22,133 nt of DNA from an uncultured Oscillospiraceae bacterium (lineage in GTDB: Bacteria; Bacillota_A; Clostridia; Oscillospirales; Oscillospiraceae). This document shows, one piece after another, positions 1-7,755 of this stretch. The notes beneath the pieces are model-generated. The model searched no databases. It worked only from the letters and a program-made list of their open reading frames with translations, and was not told the origin of the DNA. Within the stretch, counting starts at the first letter, position 1, and every line of letters begins with the position of its first letter. A program made the position numbers and the translations under genes. The DNA lies in NCBI GenBank assembly GCA_944387745.1, contig CALXGD010000186.1, positions 1 through 22,133 of the forward strand, in the 5' to 3' direction.

Positions 1-838
1 AGAGGCGGCGGTAGCGCTCATACCGGCTGGGGGAGCTCTCCCCCACCTCCACCGCCGCCCGGACAGCGCAGCCCTTCTCCTTTACATGGGCGCAGTCCAA
101 GAACTGGCACTTGCCCACATAGGGGGCAAACTCCCGGAAGCGGGAGGCCAGCTCCTCCTTCCGGCACAGCTCCTCCCGGTCGAAGTCAAAGGAGGAAAAG
201 CCAGGGGTGTCAGCCACCAGCGCCCCCTGAGGCAGGCGGATGAGCTCCACATGCCGGGTGGTGTGACGGCCGCGACCCAGCTTCTCGCTCACCTCCCCCG
301 TCTCCAGGGCGATGCCCGGCTCCAGGGCGTTGAGGATGCTGGACTTGCCCACGCCGGAATTCCCTGTAAAGGCAGAAACCTTTCCAGCAATCAGCGCCCG
401 CAGCTGCTCCAGCCCCTCCCCCGTCTCTGCGCTCACCTGGACGGTGGGGAACCCCGCCTTCCGATAGATTTCCGCCAAGCCGTCCCCCGAGTCCAGGTCG
501 CACTTGTTCACACAGATCACGCTCTCACAGCCGCAGCCCTCCGCAATGGCGGTCACCCGGTCGATGAGAAAGGGGTCTGTCACGGGAATGGCCTGAGACG
601 CGATGATCACCAGCTGATCGATATTCGCCACCGCCGGCCGGTGAAACTGATTTTTTCGGGGCAGAACCTCGTCCAGGGCCCCCTGTCCGCCGGGCAGAGG
701 CGTGAAGGTCACCCGGTCCCCCACCAGGGGAGTGATCTTCGCGTGGCGGAGCTTCCCCCGCCCCCGGCAGGGGGTGACTCCCTGTCCGTCGTCCACGTAG
801 TAGAAGCCGCTCAGGGCTTTTAAGATGATTCCCTCCAT
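1..838 (-). CDS. rsgA: Ribosome small subunit-dependent GTPase RsgA (3' end cut by window)
   Basis: This gene encodes the circularly permuted GTPase that acts late in 30S subunit maturation. The 279 visible residues show an N-terminal OB-fold region (about 1-70), then the G motifs in the permuted order typical of the family: NKCD at 111-114 (G4), GNSGVGKSS at 159-167 (P-loop) and DTPG at 210-213 (G3). A C-terminal zinc site follows (C244, C249, H251, C257). The family is usually about 290-300 residues, so only some 10-20 residues lie outside the window. The ATG at 838 follows the prkC stop by a single base and has GAGGGG four bases upstream, so translation is probably coupled to the kinase. 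Location after stp-prkC is the standard Firmicutes order. No anomaly is visible. Confidence 0.96.
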   Translation of the reverse strand, partial: MEGIILKALSGFYYVDDGQGVTPCRGRGKLRHAKITPLVGDRVTFTPLPGGQGALDEVLPRKNQFHRPAVANIDQLVIIASQAIPVTDPFLIDRVTAIAEGCGCESVICVNKCDLDSGDGLAEIYRKAGFPTVQVSAETGEGLEQLRALIAGKVSAFTGNSGVGKSSILNALEPGIALETGEVSEKLGRGRHTTRHVELIRLPQGALVADTPGFSSFDFDREELCRKEELASRFREFAPYVGKCQFLDCAHVKEKGCAVRAAVEVGESSPSRYERYRRL

Positions 839-839
839 G

Positions 840-2864
840 TCACCCCTCAAAATTCACGGGGATTCGGGAGTAGTAGTGGCCGTTGATATAGATGGTAAAG
901 GTCTCCTGTCCTGTGCCTGTCACGGTGATCTCCTCTGTGGACGCGTCCAGGTTCACATTATACTCCCCTTCATAGACAGTTTTCTCCTGGCTGTCCACTA
1001 CCACCACCCGGAGGATCTCCCCATAGTCCGTGGGCAGGTCAATATAGAAGCTTCTGGTGGCCTGGGGCACCGGGTCGTCTCCCGACGACTCATCCGGCCC
1101 CTGGCTGATGAAAATATCCACGGCGGTCCCCAGCGGCACCTCCGTATTGGCGGCCACCGACTGATACCAGACCCGGCCCTCCGGCTGCTCGCCGTTGGGC
1201 AGCTCCTCCACCCTTCCCACGGTGAGGCCAAGGCCGGTAATCATATTCCGGGCATCCTCCTCCGTCTGGCCGATGACGGAGATCATAACGCTGGTCTGAG
1301 GGGGCTCCTTCCCCAGGCTGATCTCCAGGATCACCCGCTGTCCCTTGGTGAGGGGCTCGTTGACCTTGGGAGACGTAGAAATCACGTAGTTCTCCGGAAT
1401 GGTGTCATGGTAGCTCCGGCTGCTGGTGTAATCCAGCTTCAGATCCAGCCCCAAATCCTCCAACTGGCTGATGGCCAGGGTCATGGGCTGATTCTCCACA
1501 TTGGGCATGAGAATCTCCTCCCCCTCCCCGGAGCTGGTGGTAACTGTAATGGTCATATTGTCCTCGCTGACAAAGCTGTTGGCGGCGGGGTCCTGGCGGA
1601 GGATGGTGCCCGCCGGCTCCTCGCTCTCCACCTGCTCCCCCTGGACCAGGGTGAAGCCGGCCAGCAGCTCCGTATCCGTCTGCACTTGGGAAAGTATCTT
1701 TCCGGTGACCGACGGCACCCGGATGTTCTCACTTCCCTGGGGCATCATCGTGTCCCGGAAGGCGGTGGAGAACATAATAAACAGCAGAGCCACCACAAAC
1801 ACCAAAATCGCCGCCACCGCCCCGATAATGGGCCAGTTGGGCCGGTTCGGCTCCTCCGCGTCCCTCTCCCGGCGTCTGGCGGAGCTGCCGCGGCTCCGCT
1901 CCGAGGGCCGGTCCATCTCCCTTCGGCTGTTCCCCGCTCGGGAGATGGAGGCCGCGCTGGGCAGCACCTGGGTCTGGTCCGCGTCATCTCCCTCCGCCTG
2001 GAAGCCGCTGATGTTGTAGTCAAAGCTGATATTGGGGTTTTTCCGGAATTCCTCCAGGTCGGAGAGCATCTCGTCGGCAGAGGAATACCGGTTGTCAGGA
2101 TCAGGGGCCATGGCCTTCATGGTGATGGTCTCCAGGGCCTCTGGGATGGAGGGGTCCAGCTCCCTGGGGGACAGGGGAATGGAATTGATGTGCTGGATGG
2201 CCACCGACACGGGAGTGTCCCCCTCGAAGGGCAGGCGGCCGGTGATCATCTCATAGAGCACTACCCCGGCGGAGTACAGGTCGGAGCGGGCGTCAACGCG
2301 GCTACCCCTGGCCTGCTCGGGGGAGATATAGTGTACCGAACCCAGGGCCTCCTGGGTGAGGGTGCTGTGGCCCCCGGAGGTCACCCGGGCAATGCCGAAG
2401 TCGGCCACCTTCACGCTCCCGTCCCGGAGGACCATAATGTTGTGGGGCTTGATGTCCCGGTGGATAATTCCCCGGCTGTGGGCGTGGCCCAGGGCCTTGC
2501 CAATCTGGGTGATGAAGTGGAGGGCCTCCCGCCAGTTGAGCTTGTTGCCCTTCTTCTGCATGTACTGCTTCAGGGTGATGCCGTCGATGAGCTCCATCAC
2601 AATGTACTCCACATCCGTGGAGCGGCTCACGTCGTAGACGGCCACGATGTTGGGGTGAGACAGCATGGCCACCGCCTGGGACTCCTCATGGAAGCGGCGG
2701 CGCAGCTCCGCATCTTCCGACAGGTCGTCCCGGAGGATCTTCACCGCAACCTGGCGGTTGAGTCGGTGGTCCAGGGCCCGAAATACCCGTGCCATTCCGC
2801 CCATTCCGATCTGCTCTAAAATTTCATATCGGTTGTCGAGTAATTTACCTATATACTGTTCCAC
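840..2864 (-). CDS. prkC: PASTA-domain membrane Ser/Thr protein kinase (PrkC/PknB type)
   Basis: This is a membrane Hanks-type kinase that in Firmicutes senses peptidoglycan fragments and controls cell wall, division and germination. The cytoplasmic kinase domain covers about 12-275, with the glycine loop GMGGMARV, the ATP lysine K42, HRDIKPHN with catalytic D137, and DFG with D155. A charged linker is followed by one transmembrane helix (about 338-360, starting after PNWP). Three PASTA repeats follow (starts near RVPSVTG, LMPNVENQ and VMISVIGQ), then a beta-rich C-terminal tail of about 70 residues. I place the start at the GTG at 2864 because AAAGGAGG lies nine bases upstream; the frame stays open further upstream but without a ribosome site. 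It lies 38 bases after stp, its likely antagonist phosphatase. Length 674 residues is normal. Confidence 0.95.
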   Translation of the reverse strand: MEQYIGKLLDNRYEILEQIGMGGMARVFRALDHRLNRQVAVKILRDDLSEDAELRRRFHEESQAVAMLSHPNIVAVYDVSRSTDVEYIVMELIDGITLKQYMQKKGNKLNWREALHFITQIGKALGHAHSRGIIHRDIKPHNIMVLRDGSVKVADFGIARVTSGGHSTLTQEALGSVHYISPEQARGSRVDARSDLYSAGVVLYEMITGRLPFEGDTPVSVAIQHINSIPLSPRELDPSIPEALETITMKAMAPDPDNRYSSADEMLSDLEEFRKNPNISFDYNISGFQAEGDDADQTQVLPSAASISRAGNSRREMDRPSERSRGSSARRRERDAEEPNRPNWPIIGAVAAILVFVVALLFIMFSTAFRDTMMPQGSENIRVPSVTGKILSQVQTDTELLAGFTLVQGEQVESEEPAGTILRQDPAANSFVSEDNMTITVTTSSGEGEEILMPNVENQPMTLAISQLEDLGLDLKLDYTSSRSYHDTIPENYVISTSPKVNEPLTKGQRVILEISLGKEPPQTSVMISVIGQTEEDARNMITGLGLTVGRVEELPNGEQPEGRVWYQSVAANTEVPLGTAVDIFISQGPDESSGDDPVPQATRSFYIDLPTDYGEILRVVVVDSQEKTVYEGEYNVNLDASTEEITVTGTGQETFTIYINGHYYSRIPVNFEG

Positions 2865-2902
2865 GGTAAATCTCCTCCTTTGCAGGTTTCCTTCCGGGCG
2901 GC

Positions 2903-3622
2903 TCAGCACTGGATCAGAACGGCCGTCACATTGTCGGGCGCCCCCCGATGCAGGGCAATGTCCAGCAGGCGGCGGCCGCAGGTGTCCGCCTGGCCGCCGT
3001 GGATCACCTCGTAGAGGATCTCCTGCTCTGAGACCACATTGCTCAGCCCGTCACTGCACAGCAGCAGGTACTCCCCCTCCGCCAGAGGCCGGCGGAACAC
3101 GTCCGTTCTCAGCTCTGGCTCCGCGCCCAGGGCGCGAGTAATCAGATTCTTATGGGGGTGGGTGCGGGCCTGGTCCCGGGTGAGCTCCCCCCGCTCCACC
3201 AGGTCCGCCACCAGGGAGTGGTCCCGGGTCACCTGGGAGATCCCCCCGCCTTCAGAGATATGGTAAGCCCGGCTGTCCCCCTCGTTGAGGATCAGGGCCT
3301 CCCCCCGCTCCACCAGCGCCGCCACCAGGGTGGTGCCCATTCCCACACAGCGCTCGTCCTGGGACGCCCGCTGGAACACCTGTCGGTTGGCCTCATTGGC
3401 CGCCTGCTCCATGCGCTCCAGATCAGAGCCGCTCTCCCCCGCGAGGAAGCGCTCCATAAAGATCTCCACCGCCATAGAGCTGGCAATATTGCCCGCCCGT
3501 GCCCCGCCCATGCCGTCGCACACCAGGGCAATGATCCGTCCATCGGGCAGAAGCCGGTGGGCAAAGGCGTCCTGATTTTGTTCCCGGATCTTTCCCCGGT
3601 CTGTGATGCCCCACACATTCAT
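2903..3622 (-). CDS. stp: PP2C-family Ser/Thr protein phosphatase (Stp/PrpC)
   Basis: A metal-dependent PPM/PP2C phosphatase expected to reverse PrkC phosphorylation in the cytoplasm. The 239-residue protein has the family motifs: DRGKIREQNQD near the N-terminus, CDGMGG (metal-binding Asp), GMGTTL, NEGDSRAYH, SDGLSNVV and the terminal PDNVTAVLIQ. The ATG at 3622 is preceded by AGAGGA at a nine-base distance and lies 15 bases after the rlmN stop. The following gene is the PASTA kinase, so the pair forms the usual reversible phosphorylation module. The size matches bacterial single-domain PP2C enzymes and all metal-site aspartates appear present. No unusual features. Confidence 0.96.
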   Translation of the reverse strand: MNVWGITDRGKIREQNQDAFAHRLLPDGRIIALVCDGMGGARAGNIASSMAVEIFMERFLAGESGSDLERMEQAANEANRQVFQRASQDERCVGMGTTLVAALVERGEALILNEGDSRAYHISEGGGISQVTRDHSLVADLVERGELTRDQARTHPHKNLITRALGAEPELRTDVFRRPLAEGEYLLLCSDGLSNVVSEQEILYEVIHGGQADTCGRRLLDIALHRGAPDNVTAVLIQC

Positions 3623-3637
3623 GGCACTTCGTCCTCT

Positions 3638-4690
3638 CTATTGGTTGGTGGTTTGGGAGGGTGTTCCCCGGGCCGCTCCCATGGCCTTGCGCCGGAGCTG
3701 GCCACAGGAGGCGTCAATGTCGCTTCCCAGCTTCCGGCGCACAGTGACGGTGACCCCGTGCCCCTCCAGCCGCCTCTGAAAAGCGGCCACCCGGCGGCTG
3801 GGCTTCAGGGGACTCTCCTCCACGTCGTTGAGGGGGATCAGGTTCACATGCCCCGGCGTCCCCCGCAGCAGCTGGGCCAGGCGGTCCGCCTGCCAGTCCG
3901 CGTCGTTCACCCCGTCGATCATAGCATACTCATAGGAGATCCGCCGGCCGGTGGTCTGAAAATACCGGCGGCAGGTGTCCATCAGCTTCTCCACCCCCAC
4001 GGAGCGGTTCACCGGCATGATCTTGGACCGGGTCTCGTCGTCCGGGGCGTGGAGGGACACAGACAGGGTTAATTGTAACCCATACTGGGCCAATTTGTCA
4101 ATTTTGTCCACCAGGCCGCAGGTGGATAGGGAGATGTGCCGCATCCCAATGTTCAGCCCCTCTGGGTGATTCGCCAAGGTGAGAAATCTCATCACTGTGT
4201 CAAAGTTGTCCAGGGGCTCCCCGATTCCCATAAGCACGATGTTGGAGATCTCTGCCCCGCTGTCCCTCTGGGTAAACAGCACCTGGTCGATCATCTCCGC
4301 CGGTGTCAAGTCTCTCACCTTGCCGGCGATGGTGGAGGCACAGAAGGCACACCCCATGCGGCAGCCCACCTGACAGGAGATGCACACCGTGTTCCCATGC
4401 TGATAGCGCATGAGCACCGACTCCACACAGTTGCCGTCGGACAGCTCCCACAGGTACTTGATGGTGCCGTCCAGCCGGGACACCTGCTTCCGTGCCACTG
4501 TGGGGGGCGTGAGAAAGGCCTCTTGGGACAGTCTCTCCCGCAGGGCTTTGGACAGGTCGGTCATCTCCTCAAAGGACGTGACTCCCCGGTAGAGCCAGCG
4601 GAAGATCTGCCTGGCTCGAAATCCGGGCTCTCCCCGCTCCTTCAGCCAGGTGGTGAGCTCCTCCAGAGTCATGGATTTGATATCGGTCAC
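3638..4690 (-). CDS. rlmN: Dual-specificity 23S rRNA/tRNA adenine-C2 methyltransferase RlmN
   Basis: This radical SAM enzyme methylates C2 of A2503 in 23S rRNA and A37 in some tRNAs, affecting decoding fidelity. The 350-residue protein shows the radical SAM CxxxCxxC cluster at C110, C114 and C117, the catalytic cysteine seven residues before it (C103), and the second, methyl-carrying cysteine at C329 in a SCGQL context. The internal motif GIGEPLDN is also typical. The chosen start is the GTG at 4690, which overlaps the rsmB stop (GTGA) and has AAAGGA nine bases upstream; an in-frame ATG further upstream would run deep into rsmB. The stop codon is TAG, which shows that TAG terminates translation in this genome. 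Confidence 0.96.
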   Translation of the reverse strand: MTDIKSMTLEELTTWLKERGEPGFRARQIFRWLYRGVTSFEEMTDLSKALRERLSQEAFLTPPTVARKQVSRLDGTIKYLWELSDGNCVESVLMRYQHGNTVCISCQVGCRMGCAFCASTIAGKVRDLTPAEMIDQVLFTQRDSGAEISNIVLMGIGEPLDNFDTVMRFLTLANHPEGLNIGMRHISLSTCGLVDKIDKLAQYGLQLTLSVSLHAPDDETRSKIMPVNRSVGVEKLMDTCRRYFQTTGRRISYEYAMIDGVNDADWQADRLAQLLRGTPGHVNLIPLNDVEESPLKPSRRVAAFQRRLEGHGVTVTVRRKLGSDIDASCGQLRRKAMGAARGTPSQTTNQ

Positions 4691-6021
4691 GGAGTTCCGT
4701 CCTTTCTCAGCTTGCAGATGTAAAATCCGTCCGTCCCGTGGATCTGGGGCCACAGGGTGAGCTGCCCCTCTGAAACCTCCCCCGCCGGACCGGGGAGAGA
4801 GAATCCCTCCCGGTGGAACTCCGGGTGGACCTTCAGGAAGGCGTCTGTCACCCCTTCGTTCTCCCGGTCTAGGACGGTGCAGGTGGAGTAGACCAGCACA
4901 CCTCCCGGCCTCACATACCGGGCGGCGTTGTCCAAAATGGCCCCCTGGACCTGCGGCAGCCCGGCCAGGAGCTCCGGGTCTTTATAGCGGATGTCCGGCT
5001 TCTTCCGAATGACCCCCAGGCCGGAGCATGGGGCGTCCACCAGCACCCGGTGAAAGGCCCCCTCCCACTCCGGCAAGGAGGTCCGCCCGTCAACGGTTTT
5101 GGCCCGGATGGAGGTGAGACCCAGCCGCTGGGCCCCCCTCTGAATGAGCGCCTTTTTGTGGGGGTGCAGGTCGCAGGACCAGAGCTCCCCCCGGTCCTCC
5201 ATCTGGATGGCGGCGGCAAAGGACTTCCCCCCGGGGGCGGCACACACATCCAGCACCCGCTCCCCCGGCTTGGGGTCCAGGGCCAGCACCGCCAGCCGGG
5301 AGGCCGGGTCCTGAACATAGAAAAGCCCCTTTTGAAAGGCCTGAGACTGCTCCAAATTTCCACAGCGCCCCAGGACCAGGCAGCCCTCCAGCCAGGGATG
5401 GGGAGCCGCCTCCATCCCCTCCTCCTCCAGAATCCGGGCGCAGTCCTCCCCCGTGATTTTTTGAGTATTCACCATGGCGGTGACGGGGGGCTGGCTGTTG
5501 TCCGCCTGGAGGAAGGCCGCTGTCCCCTCCGCCCCCAGGCGATCCCAGAGCTCCCGCACCAGCCACACCGGGTGGCTGTACAGGGTGGCGTAATATTCTG
5601 CCGGATCGTTCTCCGGAATGGTGGGCAGCCGGTCCAGACTGCGCTCCAGGTTCCGGAGGATGGCGTTCACCATCCCCGGGGCCCTGGGGTTCCTGCAGTG
5701 GGCACGGGTGAGCTCCACCGCCCGGTCCACCGCCGCGCTGTGGGGGATCCGGGTGAGAAACAGCATCTGATAGAGCCCTAGGCGCAGGGTCTGAAGCACC
5801 TTGCCCTCCAGCCGCTTCAGGGGGATGTTGGAAAACTTGGACAGGTAGAAGTCCAGGAGTATCCGGTTCTGGAGCACCCCAAAGCACAGCTGAGTGGCCA
5901 GGGCCGCGTCCCGGCTGTCCAGGCCGGCGGCGGCAATCTGCTTCTTCAGCACTCCATCCGACCAGCCCCCCTGGCGCTCGCAGGCGTTGAGGGTGAGCAG
6001 TGCAGTCTCTCTGGCGTCCAT
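4687..6021 (-). CDS. rsmB: 16S rRNA m5C967 methyltransferase RsmB
   Basis: SAM-dependent enzyme that makes 5-methylcytosine at position 967 of 16S rRNA. The N-terminal part (about 1-140) is the NusB-like RNA-binding domain; the C-terminal Rossmann domain has the SAM loop DVCAAPGGKS, the DAPCSGLG motif with the release cysteine, and YSTCTV with the catalytic cysteine. The start is the ATG at 6021 (MDARETALL), which has AAAGGAGG eleven bases upstream. The frame stays open for 57 more codons, but those codons fall in the hairpin-rich spacer and look non-coding. At 444 residues it has the family length. Its stop overlaps the rlmN GTG, indicating coupled translation of two rRNA modification enzymes. 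Confidence 0.96.
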   Translation of the reverse strand: MDARETALLTLNACERQGGWSDGVLKKQIAAAGLDSRDAALATQLCFGVLQNRILLDFYLSKFSNIPLKRLEGKVLQTLRLGLYQMLFLTRIPHSAAVDRAVELTRAHCRNPRAPGMVNAILRNLERSLDRLPTIPENDPAEYYATLYSHPVWLVRELWDRLGAEGTAAFLQADNSQPPVTAMVNTQKITGEDCARILEEEGMEAAPHPWLEGCLVLGRCGNLEQSQAFQKGLFYVQDPASRLAVLALDPKPGERVLDVCAAPGGKSFAAAIQMEDRGELWSCDLHPHKKALIQRGAQRLGLTSIRAKTVDGRTSLPEWEGAFHRVLVDAPCSGLGVIRKKPDIRYKDPELLAGLPQVQGAILDNAARYVRPGGVLVYSTCTVLDRENEGVTDAFLKVHPEFHREGFSLPGPAGEVSEGQLTLWPQIHGTDGFYICKLRKDGTP

Positions 6022-6080
6022 AGGTCTCTCAGCCTCCTTTGGAGTTTGTTCTTTCTGTCCTGGTACATAGGGAGCTTTGC

Positions 6081-6180
6081 CGCCTGCGGGCGGGTGAGAA
6101 CACCCGCCCCTGCGGAGATCCGGGAGCCGTCCCCTCCCCCACCTTCGGGGTTGGGTAGGGGAGGCCCTTGGGCCCCCGCT
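6081..6180 (-). repeat. GC-rich hairpin element in the fmt-rsmB spacer
   Basis: The 208-base gap between fmt and rsmB contains tandem inverted repeats. One stem is perfect: nine bases at 6088-6096 pair with 6101-6109 around a four-base loop. A second has eleven-base arms at 6133-6143 and 6154-6164. Its single mismatch becomes a G-U wobble only in the minus-strand transcript, consistent with a structure acting in the RNA of this operon. A third short stem is 6163-6167 with 6170-6174. No T-run follows, so this is not a plain terminator. It resembles the GC-rich intergenic palindromes common in Oscillospiraceae genomes, but copy number cannot be judged here. Confidence 0.5.
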
Positions 6181-6229
6181 GGGATGTGGCACCCAAAACA
6201 GCTGGCGGCGAAGCTCCTCCTAGGTCAAA

Positions 6230-7153
6230 TCAAAGAGAAACCGGGTGTCCCCGCAGATAGTCCGCCGCAGTCATCCTCCTGGAACCAGGCGCCTGAAGCT
6301 CTGTAATGGAGAGCACCTTGCCATCTCCACAGGCCACGCAGATGCCCTCCTTTCCGGCGGACAGGATGGTGCCGGGGGCTTGATCCGTGTCCTCCCCCAT
6401 CTCCCGAACGGCAAACACCTTCACCGTGCCGCCCCCCAGGATGTCGGTGGAGGTGGCCGGCCAGGGCACCAGACCTCGCACCTGGTTGTGGATGTCCCGC
6501 GCCGGCCGTCTCCAGTCGATGGGAGACAGCTCCCGGGACAGGAGGGGGGCAAAAGTGGCCTGATCCGGGTCCTGGGGCGTTCTCTTTGCAGTGCCGGCTC
6601 CGAGCTCCGCCACTGTTTTCACCAGCAGCTCCCCGCCCATCTCCGCCAGCCGGTCGTGGAGGGTCTCCACCGTCTCCTCCGGGTCGATGGGGGTGGTGGC
6701 CTGGGCAATGATATCCCCGGCGTCCAGCTCAGTGGCCATATACATGATGGTCACGCCGGTCTCCCGCTCCCCGTTGATCACCGCCCAGTTGATGGGGGCG
6801 GCCCCCCGGTACTTGGGCAGCAGAGACGAGTGGACGTTGATGCACCCCATGGGGGGCAGGGCCAGAATGTCGTCCGGCAAAATCCGCCCATAGGCGGCCA
6901 CCACGATGAGCTCCGGATCCAGCTCCCTGAGCTGGGCCAGGGCGGTGCCGTCTCTCAGCTTGGTGGGCTGAAAGACCGGAATTCCGTGCTCCAGGGCCGC
7001 CTGCTTCACTGGCGGAGCCTGGAGCCTGTTCTGATGGCGGCCCACCGGCTTGTCCGGCTGACAAAATACGCCGCACACCTGGTGCCCCGCCCGGATGAGC
7101 CCCTCAAGGGAGGGGACGGCAAAGTCCGGGGTGCCCATAAAGACGATCCTCAT
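6230..7153 (-). CDS. fmt: Methionyl-tRNA formyltransferase
   Basis: Transfers a formyl group from 10-formyltetrahydrofolate to initiator Met-tRNA, enabling N-formylmethionine start of translation. The 307-residue protein has the Rossmann N-terminal domain with the catalytic triad N106, H108 and D144, at the same positions as in the E. coli enzyme, the SLLPKYRG motif right after it, and a C-terminal OB-like domain from about residue 205. The ATG at 7153 overlaps the def stop as ATGA, so formylation and deformylation enzymes are translationally coupled. The length is typical. A 208-base hairpin-rich spacer follows the gene, unlike the tight junctions elsewhere. Confidence 0.97.
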   Translation of the reverse strand: MRIVFMGTPDFAVPSLEGLIRAGHQVCGVFCQPDKPVGRHQNRLQAPPVKQAALEHGIPVFQPTKLRDGTALAQLRELDPELIVVAAYGRILPDDILALPPMGCINVHSSLLPKYRGAAPINWAVINGERETGVTIMYMATELDAGDIIAQATTPIDPEETVETLHDRLAEMGGELLVKTVAELGAGTAKRTPQDPDQATFAPLLSRELSPIDWRRPARDIHNQVRGLVPWPATSTDILGGGTVKVFAVREMGEDTDQAPGTILSAGKEGICVACGDGKVLSITELQAPGSRRMTAADYLRGHPVSL

Positions 7154-7644
7154 GCCTGGTCCCCCCGCTCCTCCAGTTCCTCCAGCTCCTCTGTGGTGTA
7201 CAGCTTATCCGCCAACTCTGTGTACAGATGGCCGTCCAGATGGGCCACCTCGTGGCAGAAGCACCGGGCGGTCATGCCGGTGCCCTCCGCCTCGAACTCT
7301 CTCCCGTACCGGTCAAAGGCCCGCACCTTCACCCACTCGGGGCGCTTCACATAGGCCCACATGCCCGGGACTGACAGACACCCCTCCAGGCCGTTCTGCT
7401 CCCCCTTCTGGGCGATGATCTCCGGGTTCACTAGCTCTATGGGTTCAAAGTTCTCATCCATAACGATCACCGCCCGGCGGAGGATGCCCACCTGGGGGGC
7501 CGCCAGGCCCGCCCCGTGGGCGTGGTCCAGGGTCTCCTTGAGGTCGTCCAGCAGGTCCCACAGCTTCTGGTCAAATTGGGTGACAGGGTGACACACCTTC
7601 GTCAAGGCGGGTTCTCCCTCCGTCAAAATCGTTCGTACAGCCAT
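7150..7644 (-). CDS. def: Peptide deformylase
   Basis: Metalloenzyme that removes the formyl group from nascent protein N-termini. The 164-residue protein has the three family motifs: GLAAPQVG (motif 1), EGCLSVPG (motif 2, metal-binding Cys) and HEVAH (motif 3, two His ligands plus the catalytic Glu). Motif 3 carries Ala where most deformylases have Asp (HExDH); the metal ligands are kept, so activity is expected. I choose the ATG at 7644 because GGAAGGAGG sits about six bases upstream; an in-frame ATG at 7662 lies upstream of that ribosome site. The stop overlaps fmt (ATGA). The C-terminus ends in an acidic, Glu-rich tail. Confidence 0.95.
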   Translation of the reverse strand: MAVRTILTEGEPALTKVCHPVTQFDQKLWDLLDDLKETLDHAHGAGLAAPQVGILRRAVIVMDENFEPIELVNPEIIAQKGEQNGLEGCLSVPGMWAYVKRPEWVKVRAFDRYGREFEAEGTGMTARCFCHEVAHLDGHLYTELADKLYTTEELEELEERGDQA

Positions 7645-7727
7645 TTGATTTCCTCCTTCCATCCAGCCGCGGCCATCTCAGCGGCCACGCAGGACGGTTC
7701 TCTCTTCCAGTCTTGTGCACTCCCACA

Positions 7728-7754
7728 GCTCCCACGGGACGGCGCCCTGGGAGC
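7728..7754 (-). repeat. Hairpin directly after priA stop
   Basis: A perfect seven-base inverted repeat (GCTCCCA at 7728-7734 with TGGGAGC at 7748-7754) encloses an inner three-base GGG/CCC stem. It begins one base after the priA stop on the minus strand. No T-tract follows, so it is unlikely to be a strong intrinsic terminator; it may stabilise the 3' end of the upstream message or modulate read-through into def. The rest of the 111-base priA-def spacer holds the def ribosome site and a possible degenerate copy (7691-7700) of the ACGGTTC motif described at 18641-18780. Confidence 0.4.
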
Positions 7755-7755
7755 C

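Noticed and set aside
86..823. Plus-strand open frame of 245 codons at the left edge
   Set aside because: Antisense to rsgA, whose GTPase motifs and zinc site are all readable on the minus strand.
825..2819. Long plus-strand open frame of 664 codons opposite prkC
   Set aside because: It is antisense to a clear kinase gene, its product has no recognisable domain and is rich in His, Gly and Leu as expected from antisense of GC-rich codons; no ribosome site or promoter supports it.
6245..7354. Plus-strand open frame of 369 codons opposite fmt and def
   Set aside because: Shadow of two well-supported minus-strand genes; it crosses their junction and shows no domain.
7691..7740. Second REP-like copy in the priA-def spacer
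   Set aside because: Only one ACGGTTC core with degenerate flanks is visible; too short to call alone, so it is only mentioned under the neighbouring hairpin.
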